Positions 14,233 through 21,563 of a DNA stretch of 32,539 nucleotides are shown in pieces; positions within the stretch are counted from its first letter, which is position 1; each line of letters opens with the position of its first letter. The DNA is taken from the NCBI GenBank assembly GCA_016932135.1, contig JAFGDJ010000111.1, forward strand, positions 1 through 32,539, written 5' to 3'. This DNA is from Spirochaetales bacterium. Its GTDB lineage: Bacteria; Spirochaetota; Spirochaetia; JAFGDJ01. A program made the translations under genes and the position numbers. Below the pieces are notes generated by a model that made no database searches, was not told the DNA's origin, and saw only the letters and a program-made list of their open reading frames with translations.

Positions 14233-16341
14233 ATGAAATGGGATAAACCTTCAATCGATCGTGATTTAGTCAGGGCTTTCTCCACCAGGTATGATATCGA
14301 CCTTTTGACAGCCTCAATCCTGGTCCGACGGGGTATCACCGATCCCGGAGAAATCCTTTTCTTTCTTGAAAGTGATATGCGTTACCTTCACAATCCCTTT
14401 CTGTTTGTCGATATGGACGTGGTCGTCCGGCGTCTACTCCAGGCGGTGGAAGAAGGGGAGAAGGTGGTCATCTTTGGCGACCGGGATGTGGACGGCATCG
14501 CTTCCACTGTGCTGATGTACCAAGCCCTCCTGGAAAAGGGGGTAGATGTCTCCTGGCGACTCCCTGAAGGGGATGATCCTTACGGTCTGACGGAAAAGGC
14601 GGTGAGGGATGCCTCGGAAGACGGGGTGACCCTTCTTATAACCGTGGATTGCGGTATATCAAATTTTACCGAGATTACCCTGGCCCGGGAACTGGGGATC
14701 GATACCCTGGTCCTGGATCATCACAACCCCCATGAAACCCTGCCGCCGGCCTACGGCATCATCGATCCTAAGATGGAAGATTCGGGGTTTCCCTTCCGGG
14801 ATCTTGCCGGTTGCGGCGTAGTGGCCAAGGTCCTCTGGGCATTGGAATTTTCAAGCACTCGTTTCTATGATCAGCGTGTCTGTCTTTTAAATATTATTCC
14901 GGGGAATGGAACCTTCATCCTGGAACTGGTTAAGGTGGAGAACCTGGAGATCATAGACCGTTCGATCGAACATATCGCGCCGGGAATTTTTAATCCCGCG
15001 GAGTCGAAACTGGGAGATTTTTTTTCCTGTCCTCTCTTTGTCTACGACGGCCGGCGTCAGGAATCCTGGCTCCGGGAAATCTTCGGCCAGGACGCCGAGA
15101 TCGATTTATTTGACCTGGCTCCGGAAATCTGGAAGGAATTCCCCGCTTTGAAGGAAAAAAGTCTCTTGCGCATGCTGGAAATCAGCAGAATGGCCAGATA
15201 CTCCGAAGAGCGGGGCCGGGAGATAGATATTCTTTTCAGCCTGTTTGTTCTCTTTGTTACCAGAAGCTGCAAAAATTTGTCCGAGGATTTCCGATCCAAG
15301 CTTGACCTGGTTGCCCTGGGAACTCTGGCGGATCTTATGCCCCTGATGAATGAGAACAGGATTCTCGTCAGGTTGGGAATTGAAGAATTAATGTCCACTA
15401 AGAGAAAGGGCTTGAGGGAGTTGCTTTTCAGGCAGAACCTGATGGGAAAACCTCTGGGAGCCAGGGATCTCAGCTGGCATATCGCCCCGGTGATTAATGC
15501 TACCGGAAGACTGGGTATGCCGGAGCGGGCGGCAGCATTAATTCTGGAAGAAGACGATCAATTGGTCCGAAAGATAGCGGAGGAAGTCCTCGATCTGAAC
15601 CGTGAAAGAAAACGGTTGGGCGACGAGGTCTGGAATCAGGTGCAGGAAGGGGCGAGAAAGAGTTTTGAACGTTCCGGCGGCAGGATCGTCCTGGTATCCG
15701 GCAGTAATATCCACCGTGGCATTACCGGGATTATATCTTCCCGCCTGGTCAATACCTTCGGTGTGCCCAGCATTACCGTCTCTTTCCTGGACGGCCGGGC
15801 TATCGGTTCCGTCAGAAGCGCCGGCGGGGTGAACGTGAAAGATTTTCTTTCCCGGCTGGCCGATCTGCTGAATGACTTCGGAGGGCATGACTTTGCCGCC
15901 GGATTCAATATGGAGGCCGAGCGTTTTCCTTTACTGGAAGAACGGGTGTATAGTCAGGCCGCCTCCCTTTCAAAAACCGAGGGTGAAGAAACCCTGTCGG
16001 TGGACGCGGAACTGCCCCTGGACTATATGACTCCGGATATTGTGAAGGTGGTGGAAAGATTTGAACCCTTTGGTGAAGGAAACGCTCCCCTCATTTTTTT
16101 AGTGAAGGGTGCGTATATAAGAGATCTGGCTCTCATGGGGAAAACCGAACGGGTCCATGTCCGTATGCTGGTGGATACCGGAACATTTAAATGGCCGGCG
16201 GTTTTCTGGAACGCCGCGGAACGGGTCGGTTCGGATTTCAAGGAAGGTGATCGGGTTTCCCTTTTGTTTCGCTTCGGGCGTAATTATTTTCAGAATAAAG
16301 AAACAATTCAGCTCATTATCCTGGATATCAAGAACGAATGA
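14233..16341 (+). CDS. recJ: Single-stranded-DNA-specific exonuclease RecJ with a ~150-residue insertion
   Basis: RecJ degrades 5' ends of single-stranded DNA in recombination and base-excision or mismatch repair. Visible motifs: GDRDVDGIAS (82-91), ITVDCGISN, DHH at 162-164 (LVLDHHNP), the LAGCGVVAKVLWAL helix (191-204), SKLDLVALGTLADLMPLMNENR (355-376), INATGRLG (421-428), SGSNIHRGITGIISSRL and FGGHDFAAGF (549-558). The usual GDYDVDG has Arg instead of Tyr. The protein has 702 residues against about 560-600 in most bacteria. The excess lies mainly at ~205-355, between two blocks that are normally ~30-40 residues apart. ATG 14233 is the first with the conserved N-terminus; its ribosome binding site is weak. 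The gene overlaps the next by ATGA. Confidence 0.94.
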   Translation: MKWDKPSIDRDLVRAFSTRYDIDLLTASILVRRGITDPGEILFFLESDMRYLHNPFLFVDMDVVVRRLLQAVEEGEKVVIFGDRDVDGIASTVLMYQALLEKGVDVSWRLPEGDDPYGLTEKAVRDASEDGVTLLITVDCGISNFTEITLARELGIDTLVLDHHNPHETLPPAYGIIDPKMEDSGFPFRDLAGCGVVAKVLWALEFSSTRFYDQRVCLLNIIPGNGTFILELVKVENLEIIDRSIEHIAPGIFNPAESKLGDFFSCPLFVYDGRRQESWLREIFGQDAEIDLFDLAPEIWKEFPALKEKSLLRMLEISRMARYSEERGREIDILFSLFVLFVTRSCKNLSEDFRSKLDLVALGTLADLMPLMNENRILVRLGIEELMSTKRKGLRELLFRQNLMGKPLGARDLSWHIAPVINATGRLGMPERAAALILEEDDQLVRKIAEEVLDLNRERKRLGDEVWNQVQEGARKSFERSGGRIVLVSGSNIHRGITGIISSRLVNTFGVPSITVSFLDGRAIGSVRSAGGVNVKDFLSRLADLLNDFGGHDFAAGFNMEAERFPLLEERVYSQAASLSKTEGEETLSVDAELPLDYMTPDIVKVVERFEPFGEGNAPLIFLVKGAYIRDLALMGKTERVHVRMLVDTGTFKWPAVFWNAAERVGSDFKEGDRVSLLFRFGRNYFQNKETIQLIILDIKNE

Positions 16342-17267
16342 AAAAAAAGTTCAGTCTTATCATTTTTCTCTTCGGATTCATTGTTGCTCTCTGCGCAGAG
16401 TCCGGTATTCAGGTGGCAGGTTCCCTTGAACCCGGTTCCGTCCTAGCTGTCTTTACGGAAAACGAAGTCGGCTTCGCCGAAGGAACACTGTTCCTCCCAT
16501 CCGGAGGAACAGTGCATACTCAGGGCTTCTTCTGGCCCGAGGAATCGGAAAGAACCGGAACGATCTTCCTCTTCGGCATTCCCTCTCAGACAACTTCAGG
16601 AGAAGCCCTAATAAGGGTTCAGGGTGTAGCCGGGGGCGTCCCCTGGACCGTTGAAGAGAAGCTGCGTCTGGGAGAGAAGACTTTTCGGGAAGAAACCATC
16701 CCCCTCACTGAGGCCCTCACCAATCTTCGGGAGGAAGAACGGGAAGCCCGGGAAAAAGAATCTCTCGAGCTTTACAACCTGTTAATCACCTTTCAAGCCG
16801 GTTCATTTTATGATGGCGGTCCTTACGCCAGGCCTTTCGACGGCGGTGTCATGACGTCCTGGTTTGGAGACCGCCGAAGGTATGAGTATCATGACGGCAG
16901 AACAGCGACTTCCGTTCACGCCGGTATCGACCTGGCGGCGACCAGAGGAACGGCGGTACACGCCTGCGGTGCCGGAAGGGTGGTCCTTTCTAAAAACCGG
17001 ATTATCACCGGCGAAACCATCGTTCTGGAACACCTGCCCGGGGTGTACAGCCTTTACTACCATCTGGAAAAACGGTTTGTAAACCCGGGAGACCTATTGG
17101 AAAAAGGTCAGCTTTTGGGAACAGTCGGTATGACAGGGTTTGCCACGGGCCCCCATCTGCACTGGGAATTCCGCGTCGCCGGGGTGCCGGTGGACCCGGA
17201 ACCACTGGTGCTCCGGGGTCTTCTTGACAAAGTCATAATAATGAGTATCATGGACGACAAGAACTGA
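16338..17267 (+). CDS. M23 (LytM) family metallopeptidase, exported
   Basis: The 309-residue protein has a signal peptide (MKKKFSLIIFLFGFIVALCA), a beta-rich N-terminal region (~25-115), an Arg/Glu-rich helical segment (~125-150) and a C-terminal M23 domain. Zinc ligands are His194 and Asp198 (HAGID) and His275 in GPHLHWEF, with His273 and His242 as the other active-site histidines. M23 enzymes cut peptide crosslinks in peptidoglycan; because all ligands are intact this is probably an active endopeptidase in the periplasm. It is coupled to recJ by ATGA and followed after 18 bases by rpsU, so it shares the terminator at 17495. A perfect 12-bp hairpin lies inside the gene at 16486-16514. Confidence 0.93.
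   Translation: MKKKFSLIIFLFGFIVALCAESGIQVAGSLEPGSVLAVFTENEVGFAEGTLFLPSGGTVHTQGFFWPEESERTGTIFLFGIPSQTTSGEALIRVQGVAGGVPWTVEEKLRLGEKTFREETIPLTEALTNLREEEREAREKESLELYNLLITFQAGSFYDGGPYARPFDGGVMTSWFGDRRRYEYHDGRTATSVHAGIDLAATRGTAVHACGAGRVVLSKNRIITGETIVLEHLPGVYSLYYHLEKRFVNPGDLLEKGQLLGTVGMTGFATGPHLHWEFRVAGVPVDPEPLVLRGLLDKVIIMSIMDDKN
16486..16514 (+). repeat. Perfect 12-bp intragenic hairpin in the M23 gene
   Basis: CACTGTTCCTCC (16486-16497) and GGAGGAACAGTG (16503-16514) pair perfectly around a 5-base loop, inside codons ~50-59. The 3' arm carries GGAGG. No T-run follows. Confidence 0.5.
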
Positions 17268-17271
17268 AAAA

Positions 17272-17280
17272 GGGGGTGAT
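17272..17280 (+). promoter_or_regulatory. Near-perfect Shine-Dalgarno sequence of rpsU
   Basis: GGGGGTGAT matches 8 of 9 bases of the full anti-Shine-Dalgarno complement GGAGGTGAT. It ends 5 bases before ATC at 17286, which decides the start of rpsU. An ATG at 17279-17281 lies within this element, is in another frame and hits a stop after 11 codons. Confidence 0.8.
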
Positions 17281-17285
17281 GTTAC

Positions 17286-17495
17286 ATCGCTCAGATACAT
17301 ATCGACGAAGGTGAACCGCTGGAAAAGGCGATAAAAAGGTTCAAGAGAATGGTCGAGAAGGAAGGAATAATCCGCGAATGGAAAAAGCGGGAATATTATG
17401 AGAAACCTTCCACCATCAAGAACCGGAAAAAGAAAGCCATGGAGCGGAAACAGCAGAAGAAGCTTCGAAAAATTCAGTCGATGAAAAACTACTGA
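17286..17495 (+). CDS. rpsU: 30S ribosomal protein bS21, with apparent ATC start codon
   Basis: The 69-residue product (first residue read as Met) has the bS21 pattern: [20 protein letters not shown], then [19 protein letters not shown], then a Lys/Arg-rich tail. The motif '[25 protein letters not shown]' is diagnostic of this small-subunit protein, which helps in translation initiation. The frame contains TGA at 17277-17279, then TGT, TAC, ATC, GCT: no ATG, GTG or TTG exists before the conserved body. ATC at 17286-17288 lies 5 bases after an almost perfect Shine-Dalgarno sequence, so it is the natural start. The gene follows the M23 gene by 18 bases and ends at a strong terminator. A sequencing error (ATG read as ATC) is the main alternative. 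Confidence 0.9.
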   Translation: MAQIHIDEGEPLEKAIKRFKRMVEKEGIIREWKKREYYEKPSTIKNRKKKAMERKQQKKLRKIQSMKNY

Positions 17496-17528
17496 AAAAG
17501 AGCCCCCCTGAGGGGCTCCTTTTTTTTC
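17495..17528 (+). terminator. Intrinsic terminator after rpsU
   Basis: GAGCCCC (17500-17506) and GGGGCTC (17512-17518) form a perfect 7-bp stem with a 5-base loop, followed by a run of eight T and preceded by five A. It ends the recO-rpsU series. Confidence 0.93.
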
Positions 17529-17566
17529 TTCCGGAAATTCGCATTCCTGTTCTTTCACGCCATTGT

Positions 17567-17596
17567 TTGACAAAGTCACCGTGAGAGTTGTATGAT
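17567..17596 (+). promoter_or_regulatory. Sigma-70 promoter for the Lrp-type regulator
   Basis: A perfect TTGACA (17567-17572) and TATGAT (17591-17596) are separated by 18 bases, between the rpsU terminator and the ATG at 17631. It should drive the regulator and the dehydrogenase-like gene together. Confidence 0.75.
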
Positions 17597-17630
17597 ACCT
17601 CATTAGTCTACCGAAAAACGGGATACTTAC

Positions 17631-18077
17631 ATGATGAAATTTGACAAGATAAACATCGAGATTATCAGGCATCTGCGGGACGGAAGAAAATCCTTTAAAG
17701 TCATTGCCGATGATCTGGCTATTACCGAAAACACCGTCCGTTCACGGGTGAATAAACTGATCGAAGAAGGCATCCTGTCTATAACCGGGTTGATAAACCC
17801 GGCAAAGATCCCCGGACACAGTACGGTTATCTGCGGTATTAAACTGCGCACTACCGATTTGGTGGCTAAGGGCAAAGAACTCAGCAGCCTGAAAGGGGTG
17901 GTCTCCGTCAGCGTCGTAACCGGCAGATACGACCTTATCCTGTATGTATTGCTGAATGATGAGTTCAGTCTGTTGGATTTCTATACCGATGAAGTGTCGA
18001 GGGTTAAGGATATCCAGGATATTGAAACCTTCGTAGTATTCAAATCGTATGCCCTGGATATACCATATCTTCTCTAG
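17631..18077 (+). CDS. Lrp/AsnC family transcriptional regulator
   Basis: The 148-residue protein has an N-terminal winged helix-turn-helix (residues ~4-52: DKINIEIIRHLRDGRKSFKVIADDL, then TENTVRSRVNKLIEEGIL) and a C-terminal ligand-binding RAM domain (~65-145: VICGIKLRTT, VVSVSVVTGRYDLILYVL). Family members form octamers and sense amino acids or related small molecules. It has its own strong promoter, and the next gene follows after 21 bases, so the natural guess is that it controls itself and that gene. GGGA 7 bases upstream supports the first of two adjacent ATG codons. The effector is unknown. Confidence 0.92.
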   Translation: MMKFDKINIEIIRHLRDGRKSFKVIADDLAITENTVRSRVNKLIEEGILSITGLINPAKIPGHSTVICGIKLRTTDLVAKGKELSSLKGVVSVSVVTGRYDLILYVLLNDEFSLLDFYTDEVSRVKDIQDIETFVVFKSYALDIPYLL

Positions 18078-18098
18078 GGAATACTAAGGAGCATAACC

Positions 18099-19082
18099 GT
18101 GGCTGATCTGAAAACCCAGTATATGGGCTTGTGTCTGAAAAATCCTGTTATAGCCGCCAGTTCCCGTTTAACGGGAAGTATGGACAGCCTGCTTCGATGC
18201 GAGGAAGCCGGAGCGGGAGCGGTAGTGTTAAAATCACTGTTCGAAGAGCAGATTCTTTTCGACAGCGAAAAGATGGTGGAAGGCACCGACATGGGAGTGT
18301 ATACCGATGCCTTTGATTTTCTTTCCGGTGTGAGCAAGAATTATTACCTGGATCAGTATCTTAGCTTGCTGGAAGAAGCAAAGAAAAGACTTTCTATTCC
18401 CGTTATCGCCAGTATTAACTGCATAGGCGCAGGGGTCTGGACCGAATATGCTGAAAAGATGGAAGCCCTGGGGGCGGACGCCCTGGAATTGAACATGTTT
18501 ATCCTGCCTTCGGACCCGGAGCAGCGAAGTGAGGATATCGAGAAGAAGTACATGTCCACGGTGAAGGAGATCCGGTCGGTCTTGACTATACCCATGGCCA
18601 TGAAGATCAGCAGCCATTTTACCGGCCTGGCGGGAATGGTGGAAGCTCTGGGCGAAGCGGGCTTGAACGCCGTAGTGATGTTCAATCGTTTCTTCAGGCC
18701 GGATATTGACATCGAATCCTTGAAATTCACCTCGGGGAACATCTTCAGTGATCCCAGCGAAGTGGTTATTCCTCTTCAATGGATAGCCCTGCTGTACGGT
18801 CAGACCAGGGTCGACCTGGCGGCTTCCACGGGGGTTCATGATTACACCGGGGTTGTGAAGAACATCCTCGCCGGAGCGAACGCGGTGGAGATCTGCAGCA
18901 CCCTTTTCAAGAACGGTATCGAACACCTGGGGAAGCTTATCACGGGAATGAACCAATGGATGGACCGACATTCCTTCGAAAAGGTGACCGATTTTCTCGG
19001 GCTGCTTTCCAAGGCAAACCTGGAACACCCGGAAATCTGGGAACGATCTCAGTATATCAAGGCTTTGACGGGGATCAGCTGA
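18099..19082 (+). CDS. Dihydroorotate dehydrogenase-like FMN-binding protein
   Basis: The 327-residue protein belongs to the DHOD TIM-barrel superfamily: 'GL.LKNPVIAASSRLTG' at the N-terminus, GAGAVVLKSLFEEQI (the conserved 'K' strand), PVIASINCIGAG, ADALELNMFILP, IPMAMKISSHFTG, and LAASTGVHDYTGVVKNILAGANAVEICSTLF (phosphate-binding end). True dihydroorotate dehydrogenases have 'N.SCPN' with a catalytic Cys or Ser after the ELN strand; here the strand reads ELNMFILPS, so the catalytic base is missing. It is therefore one of the DHOD-like proteins whose reaction is unknown. GTG at 18099 is preceded by AGGAG at 8 bases. It follows the Lrp-type gene in the same operon and ends at a strong hairpin. 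Confidence 0.88.
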   Translation: MADLKTQYMGLCLKNPVIAASSRLTGSMDSLLRCEEAGAGAVVLKSLFEEQILFDSEKMVEGTDMGVYTDAFDFLSGVSKNYYLDQYLSLLEEAKKRLSIPVIASINCIGAGVWTEYAEKMEALGADALELNMFILPSDPEQRSEDIEKKYMSTVKEIRSVLTIPMAMKISSHFTGLAGMVEALGEAGLNAVVMFNRFFRPDIDIESLKFTSGNIFSDPSEVVIPLQWIALLYGQTRVDLAASTGVHDYTGVVKNILAGANAVEICSTLFKNGIEHLGKLITGMNQWMDRHSFEKVTDFLGLLSKANLEHPEIWERSQYIKALTGIS

Positions 19083-19105
19083 TTCACGACTGGATGAAGG
19101 CCTGA

Positions 19106-19140
19106 AAAATCCGGCCGGGGTGTATCACCGGCCGGATTTT
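19106..19140 (+). terminator. Bidirectional intrinsic terminator between the DHOD-like gene and phnE
   Basis: AAAATCCGGCCGG (19106-19118) and CCGGCCGGATTTT (19128-19140) form a perfect 13-bp stem with a 9-base loop. The A and T runs at the base serve as terminators on both strands, fitting its place between convergent operons. Confidence 0.88.
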
Positions 19141-19186
19141 ATAAAAATGGATCCGAAATTAAAAATATGCCGCCTTCTTTATTCCT

Positions 19187-20701
19187 CTAAATAAACCGTT
19201 TACGAATATTGGCGCTGACATAGTCGAGAATCGACACGGTGACGGCGATAAACCACACGGCGATACCCGCGGACTTATAGTCCAAGAGACGGATGTACTG
19301 CACCAGGAGAAAGCCGATACCGCCGCCGCCGACCATACCGATGACCGTGGACATTCTCACGTTGATATCCCAACGGTAGATGGTGAAAGACACAAAGGGC
19401 GGGATCATCTGGGGAACCACGGCGTAACGGATTACCTGGAGTTTTGTCGCTCCGGTGGCCTGAATGGCTTCAATGGGGCCAGGATCGATATTCTCGATAG
19501 CCTCGGAATAGAGTTTTGCCAGGGCTGCCACGGAGTGTATGGTCAGGGCGACGATACCGGCGAAGGGTCCCAAGCCGACCCACACCACGGCGATAAGGGC
19601 CCAGATAAGGGGTTCGATGGACCGAATGATATTCAGGATTGTTCGGGTAACGTAATAAATAGTTACGGTTATCCAGGAACTGGACATGAGGTTCCGTGCC
19701 GCCAGAAAACTGACGGGGATAGATAAAATGATACCGAAAAAGGTGGCCATCATCCCCATGAAGATGGTTTCTATGATGAGATCCACCGTTAAAATAAGGG
19801 GTTCCGAAGGCAGGGCTCTTCCTTTTTCGAAGATCTGCCGGGCCATGACCTCGTGATACTGGAGCCCCACGGCGCTGGGGGGGGTGAGGCGGTAGGGCAT
19901 GATTAAATCGTATTCAAAGGCGCCGTCCTTATCTGTTATGACGGTGACATACTGCCCCTCCTGCCGGGGGCGGAATTCGTTCCCGATGGAGTCGGCCCAC
20001 CAGATCTGGGTCAGTGTTTCGGGTTTGAACCCTGACCCCTTCAGGTTGATTCTCGATCCTGGAATAACCTTGTTGTTTTCATCCAGCCTGGAGAGGTTTC
20101 CGTAGGTAGGGTTCGCTACAAGATAGGGTTCCCCTTCCTTCTGCTCCGGAACGGGCGGCGGCGCTTCGTCGGAGTCCACCAAGATCTGCGCTGCGGCTTC
20201 GAATACATCCTTCTCGTAGGTTATCGCCGCGTCCCATGGCCAGAGGATCTTTTTCAGCGGAACCCAGGCTTCGGAAAATCGACTGGTCAGTTTTCCCATT
20301 TCGATCTGGCTGATCTGCCAGCCCACGGCAAAGAAAAGAAAGAGAATGAGAAAAAAGATGCCTGTTCCTTCGGGGCGTGACTTCTTTGCCTGCTTAAAGG
20401 CATCCACCAGAATCCACGCGTACAGTCCGGCCAATCCGATGAGCAGGAGGACGGTAAAAAGGCCGTTTAATTGCAGAGCTTTCTTGAAAATATCAATCAG
20501 GGTGGTTTGCCGATGGCCAATGGCTTTCAAGCGCCACCAGTACAGGAAGGCCAGGGTGGCAAAAGACCCGATTAAGAGAAGCCCGCGGCGGATCTTGCCG
20601 CTGACAAGTTGTCCCAAGCCCGGAACCGGAATTGAGAGAATCAGAGAAAGGACAGGAGATATCAAGGGCTTTTTTTCTTTGGTTTTCGTTGCTGCCGACA
20701 T
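19187..20701 (-). CDS. phnE: Phosphonate-type ABC transporter permease PhnE, enlarged with an Ig/TIG-like insertion
   Basis: The 504-residue protein ends with a normal PhnE permease core (~305-504): ETIFMGMMATFFGIILSIPVSFLAARNLM, the ATPase-contacting EAA loop in EAIQATGATKLQVIRYAVVPQ, and GMVGGGGIGFLL. Ordinary PhnE has about 270 residues. Here extra N-terminal helices occur (residues ~15-100, including SIPVPGLGQLVSGKIRRGLL, like small 'PGLGQ' membrane proteins). After the helix at ~113-130, which corresponds to the normal first permease helix, comes a soluble segment of ~170 residues. Its part ~190-300 (YLVANPTYGNLS, PGSRINLKGSGFKPET, VTVITDKDGAFEYDLIMP) looks like an IPT/TIG immunoglobulin-like domain and should be extracytoplasmic. 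It starts 5 bases after the phnC stop. Substrate is probably phosphonate or phosphite. Confidence 0.92.
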   Translation of the reverse strand: MSAATKTKEKKPLISPVLSLILSIPVPGLGQLVSGKIRRGLLLIGSFATLAFLYWWRLKAIGHRQTTLIDIFKKALQLNGLFTVLLLIGLAGLYAWILVDAFKQAKKSRPEGTGIFFLILFLFFAVGWQISQIEMGKLTSRFSEAWVPLKKILWPWDAAITYEKDVFEAAAQILVDSDEAPPPVPEQKEGEPYLVANPTYGNLSRLDENNKVIPGSRINLKGSGFKPETLTQIWWADSIGNEFRPRQEGQYVTVITDKDGAFEYDLIMPYRLTPPSAVGLQYHEVMARQIFEKGRALPSEPLILTVDLIIETIFMGMMATFFGIILSIPVSFLAARNLMSSSWITVTIYYVTRTILNIIRSIEPLIWALIAVVWVGLGPFAGIVALTIHSVAALAKLYSEAIENIDPGPIEAIQATGATKLQVIRYAVVPQMIPPFVSFTIYRWDINVRMSTVIGMVGGGGIGFLLVQYIRLLDYKSAGIAVWFIAVTVSILDYVSANIRKRFI

Positions 20702-20706
20702 TGCCT

Positions 20707-21486
20707 CTATTCCTCCCTCTTCCCGGCGCTGACGCGGACCGCTTCTTCGCCGTAAATATCTTTAAATTCTTCGTCGGTCATCTGCCGGATATCTTTCCCC
20801 GTGCCCCGGTAGACAATCTCGCCGGAGCGCAAACCGATCACCCGGGTGGCGTACCGTTGTACCAGGTCGAGATAATGAAGGCTGCAGATAACGGTGATCC
20901 CGGTCTCCTGGTTTAATGACTCCAAGGTCCCCAGAATGCTGTGGGCCAGTACCGGATCAAGGCTGGCTACGGGTTCGTCCGCCAGAATCAATTCCGGGTC
21001 CTGCATCAGAGCCCGGGCGATACCCACCCTCTGCTGCTGCCCGCCGGACAGTTCGTCCGCCCGTTTCTTCGCTTGATTGGCTATACCTAAATGATCCAGC
21101 ACCTCCAGAGCCCGTTTCCGGATGGAAGGAGGAAAATTACCCGCCAGGCTTTTATAGGGATTGATATACCCAAGACGACCAGCCAGCACATTGGTCAGCA
21201 CGGAGCTTCTTTTCACCAGGTTAAAGTGCTGAAAGACCATGCCGATCTTTCTCCTCACGTGTCTCAAATCCGATTGGGGCAGGGCGGCCACATCTTCGCC
21301 GTTGAAGATGATCTGGCCTTCCGTCGGGTCGATGAGACGGTTGATACACCTGAGGAGGGTTGACTTTCCCGATCCGCTTAATCCGATGACCACGAGGAAC
21401 TCTCCGTCTTGAACGTCGAAGCTGACGTTCTTCAGGGCTACCGTTCCGTCGTCGTAGACCTTGGTTAGGTTTTTTATCTCCAGCAT
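20707..21486 (-). CDS. phnC: Phosphonate-type ABC transporter ATP-binding protein PhnC
   Basis: The 259-residue ATPase energises the PhnDCE importer. Motifs: Walker A GLSGSGKST (35-43), Q-loop in GMVFQHFNLVKRSSVLTNVL, signature LSGGQQQR (146-153), Walker B ILADEPVASLDP (from 167), and the H-loop in ICSLHYLD. The phrase HFNLVKR.SVL.NVLAGRLG is characteristic of PhnC. The start at 21486 is preferred over an ATG six codons earlier, because GGAGG sits 4-5 bases upstream and the protein then begins MLEIKNLTKVY. It lies between phnD and phnE in one operon. Confidence 0.95.
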   Translation of the reverse strand: MLEIKNLTKVYDDGTVALKNVSFDVQDGEFLVVIGLSGSGKSTLLRCINRLIDPTEGQIIFNGEDVAALPQSDLRHVRRKIGMVFQHFNLVKRSSVLTNVLAGRLGYINPYKSLAGNFPPSIRKRALEVLDHLGIANQAKKRADELSGGQQQRVGIARALMQDPELILADEPVASLDPVLAHSILGTLESLNQETGITVICSLHYLDLVQRYATRVIGLRSGEIVYRGTGKDIRQMTDEEFKDIYGEEAVRVSAGKREE

Positions 21487-21507
21487 AGTGCCTCCGAGGG
21501 ACAATGA

Positions 21508-21532
21508 AAGGGGGACGCTTTAAGTCCCCCTT
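21508..21532 (-). repeat. Intercistronic hairpin between phnD and phnC
   Basis: AAGGGGGAC (21508-21516) and GTCCCCCTT (21524-21532) form a perfect 9-bp stem with a 7-base loop. On the operon (minus) strand no T-run follows, so it is more likely a 3'-end stabiliser or partial terminator that keeps the binding protein more abundant than the membrane parts, as is common in such operons. Confidence 0.65.
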
Positions 21533-21563
21533 GATGTTTTTCTTTTTTAAAAAAACGATACGC

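Noticed and set aside
17279-17314. ATG overlapping the rpsU Shine-Dalgarno sequence as start of rpsU
   Set aside because: It is in another frame, reads [11 protein letters not shown] and stops; it cannot produce the S21 body without a frameshift.
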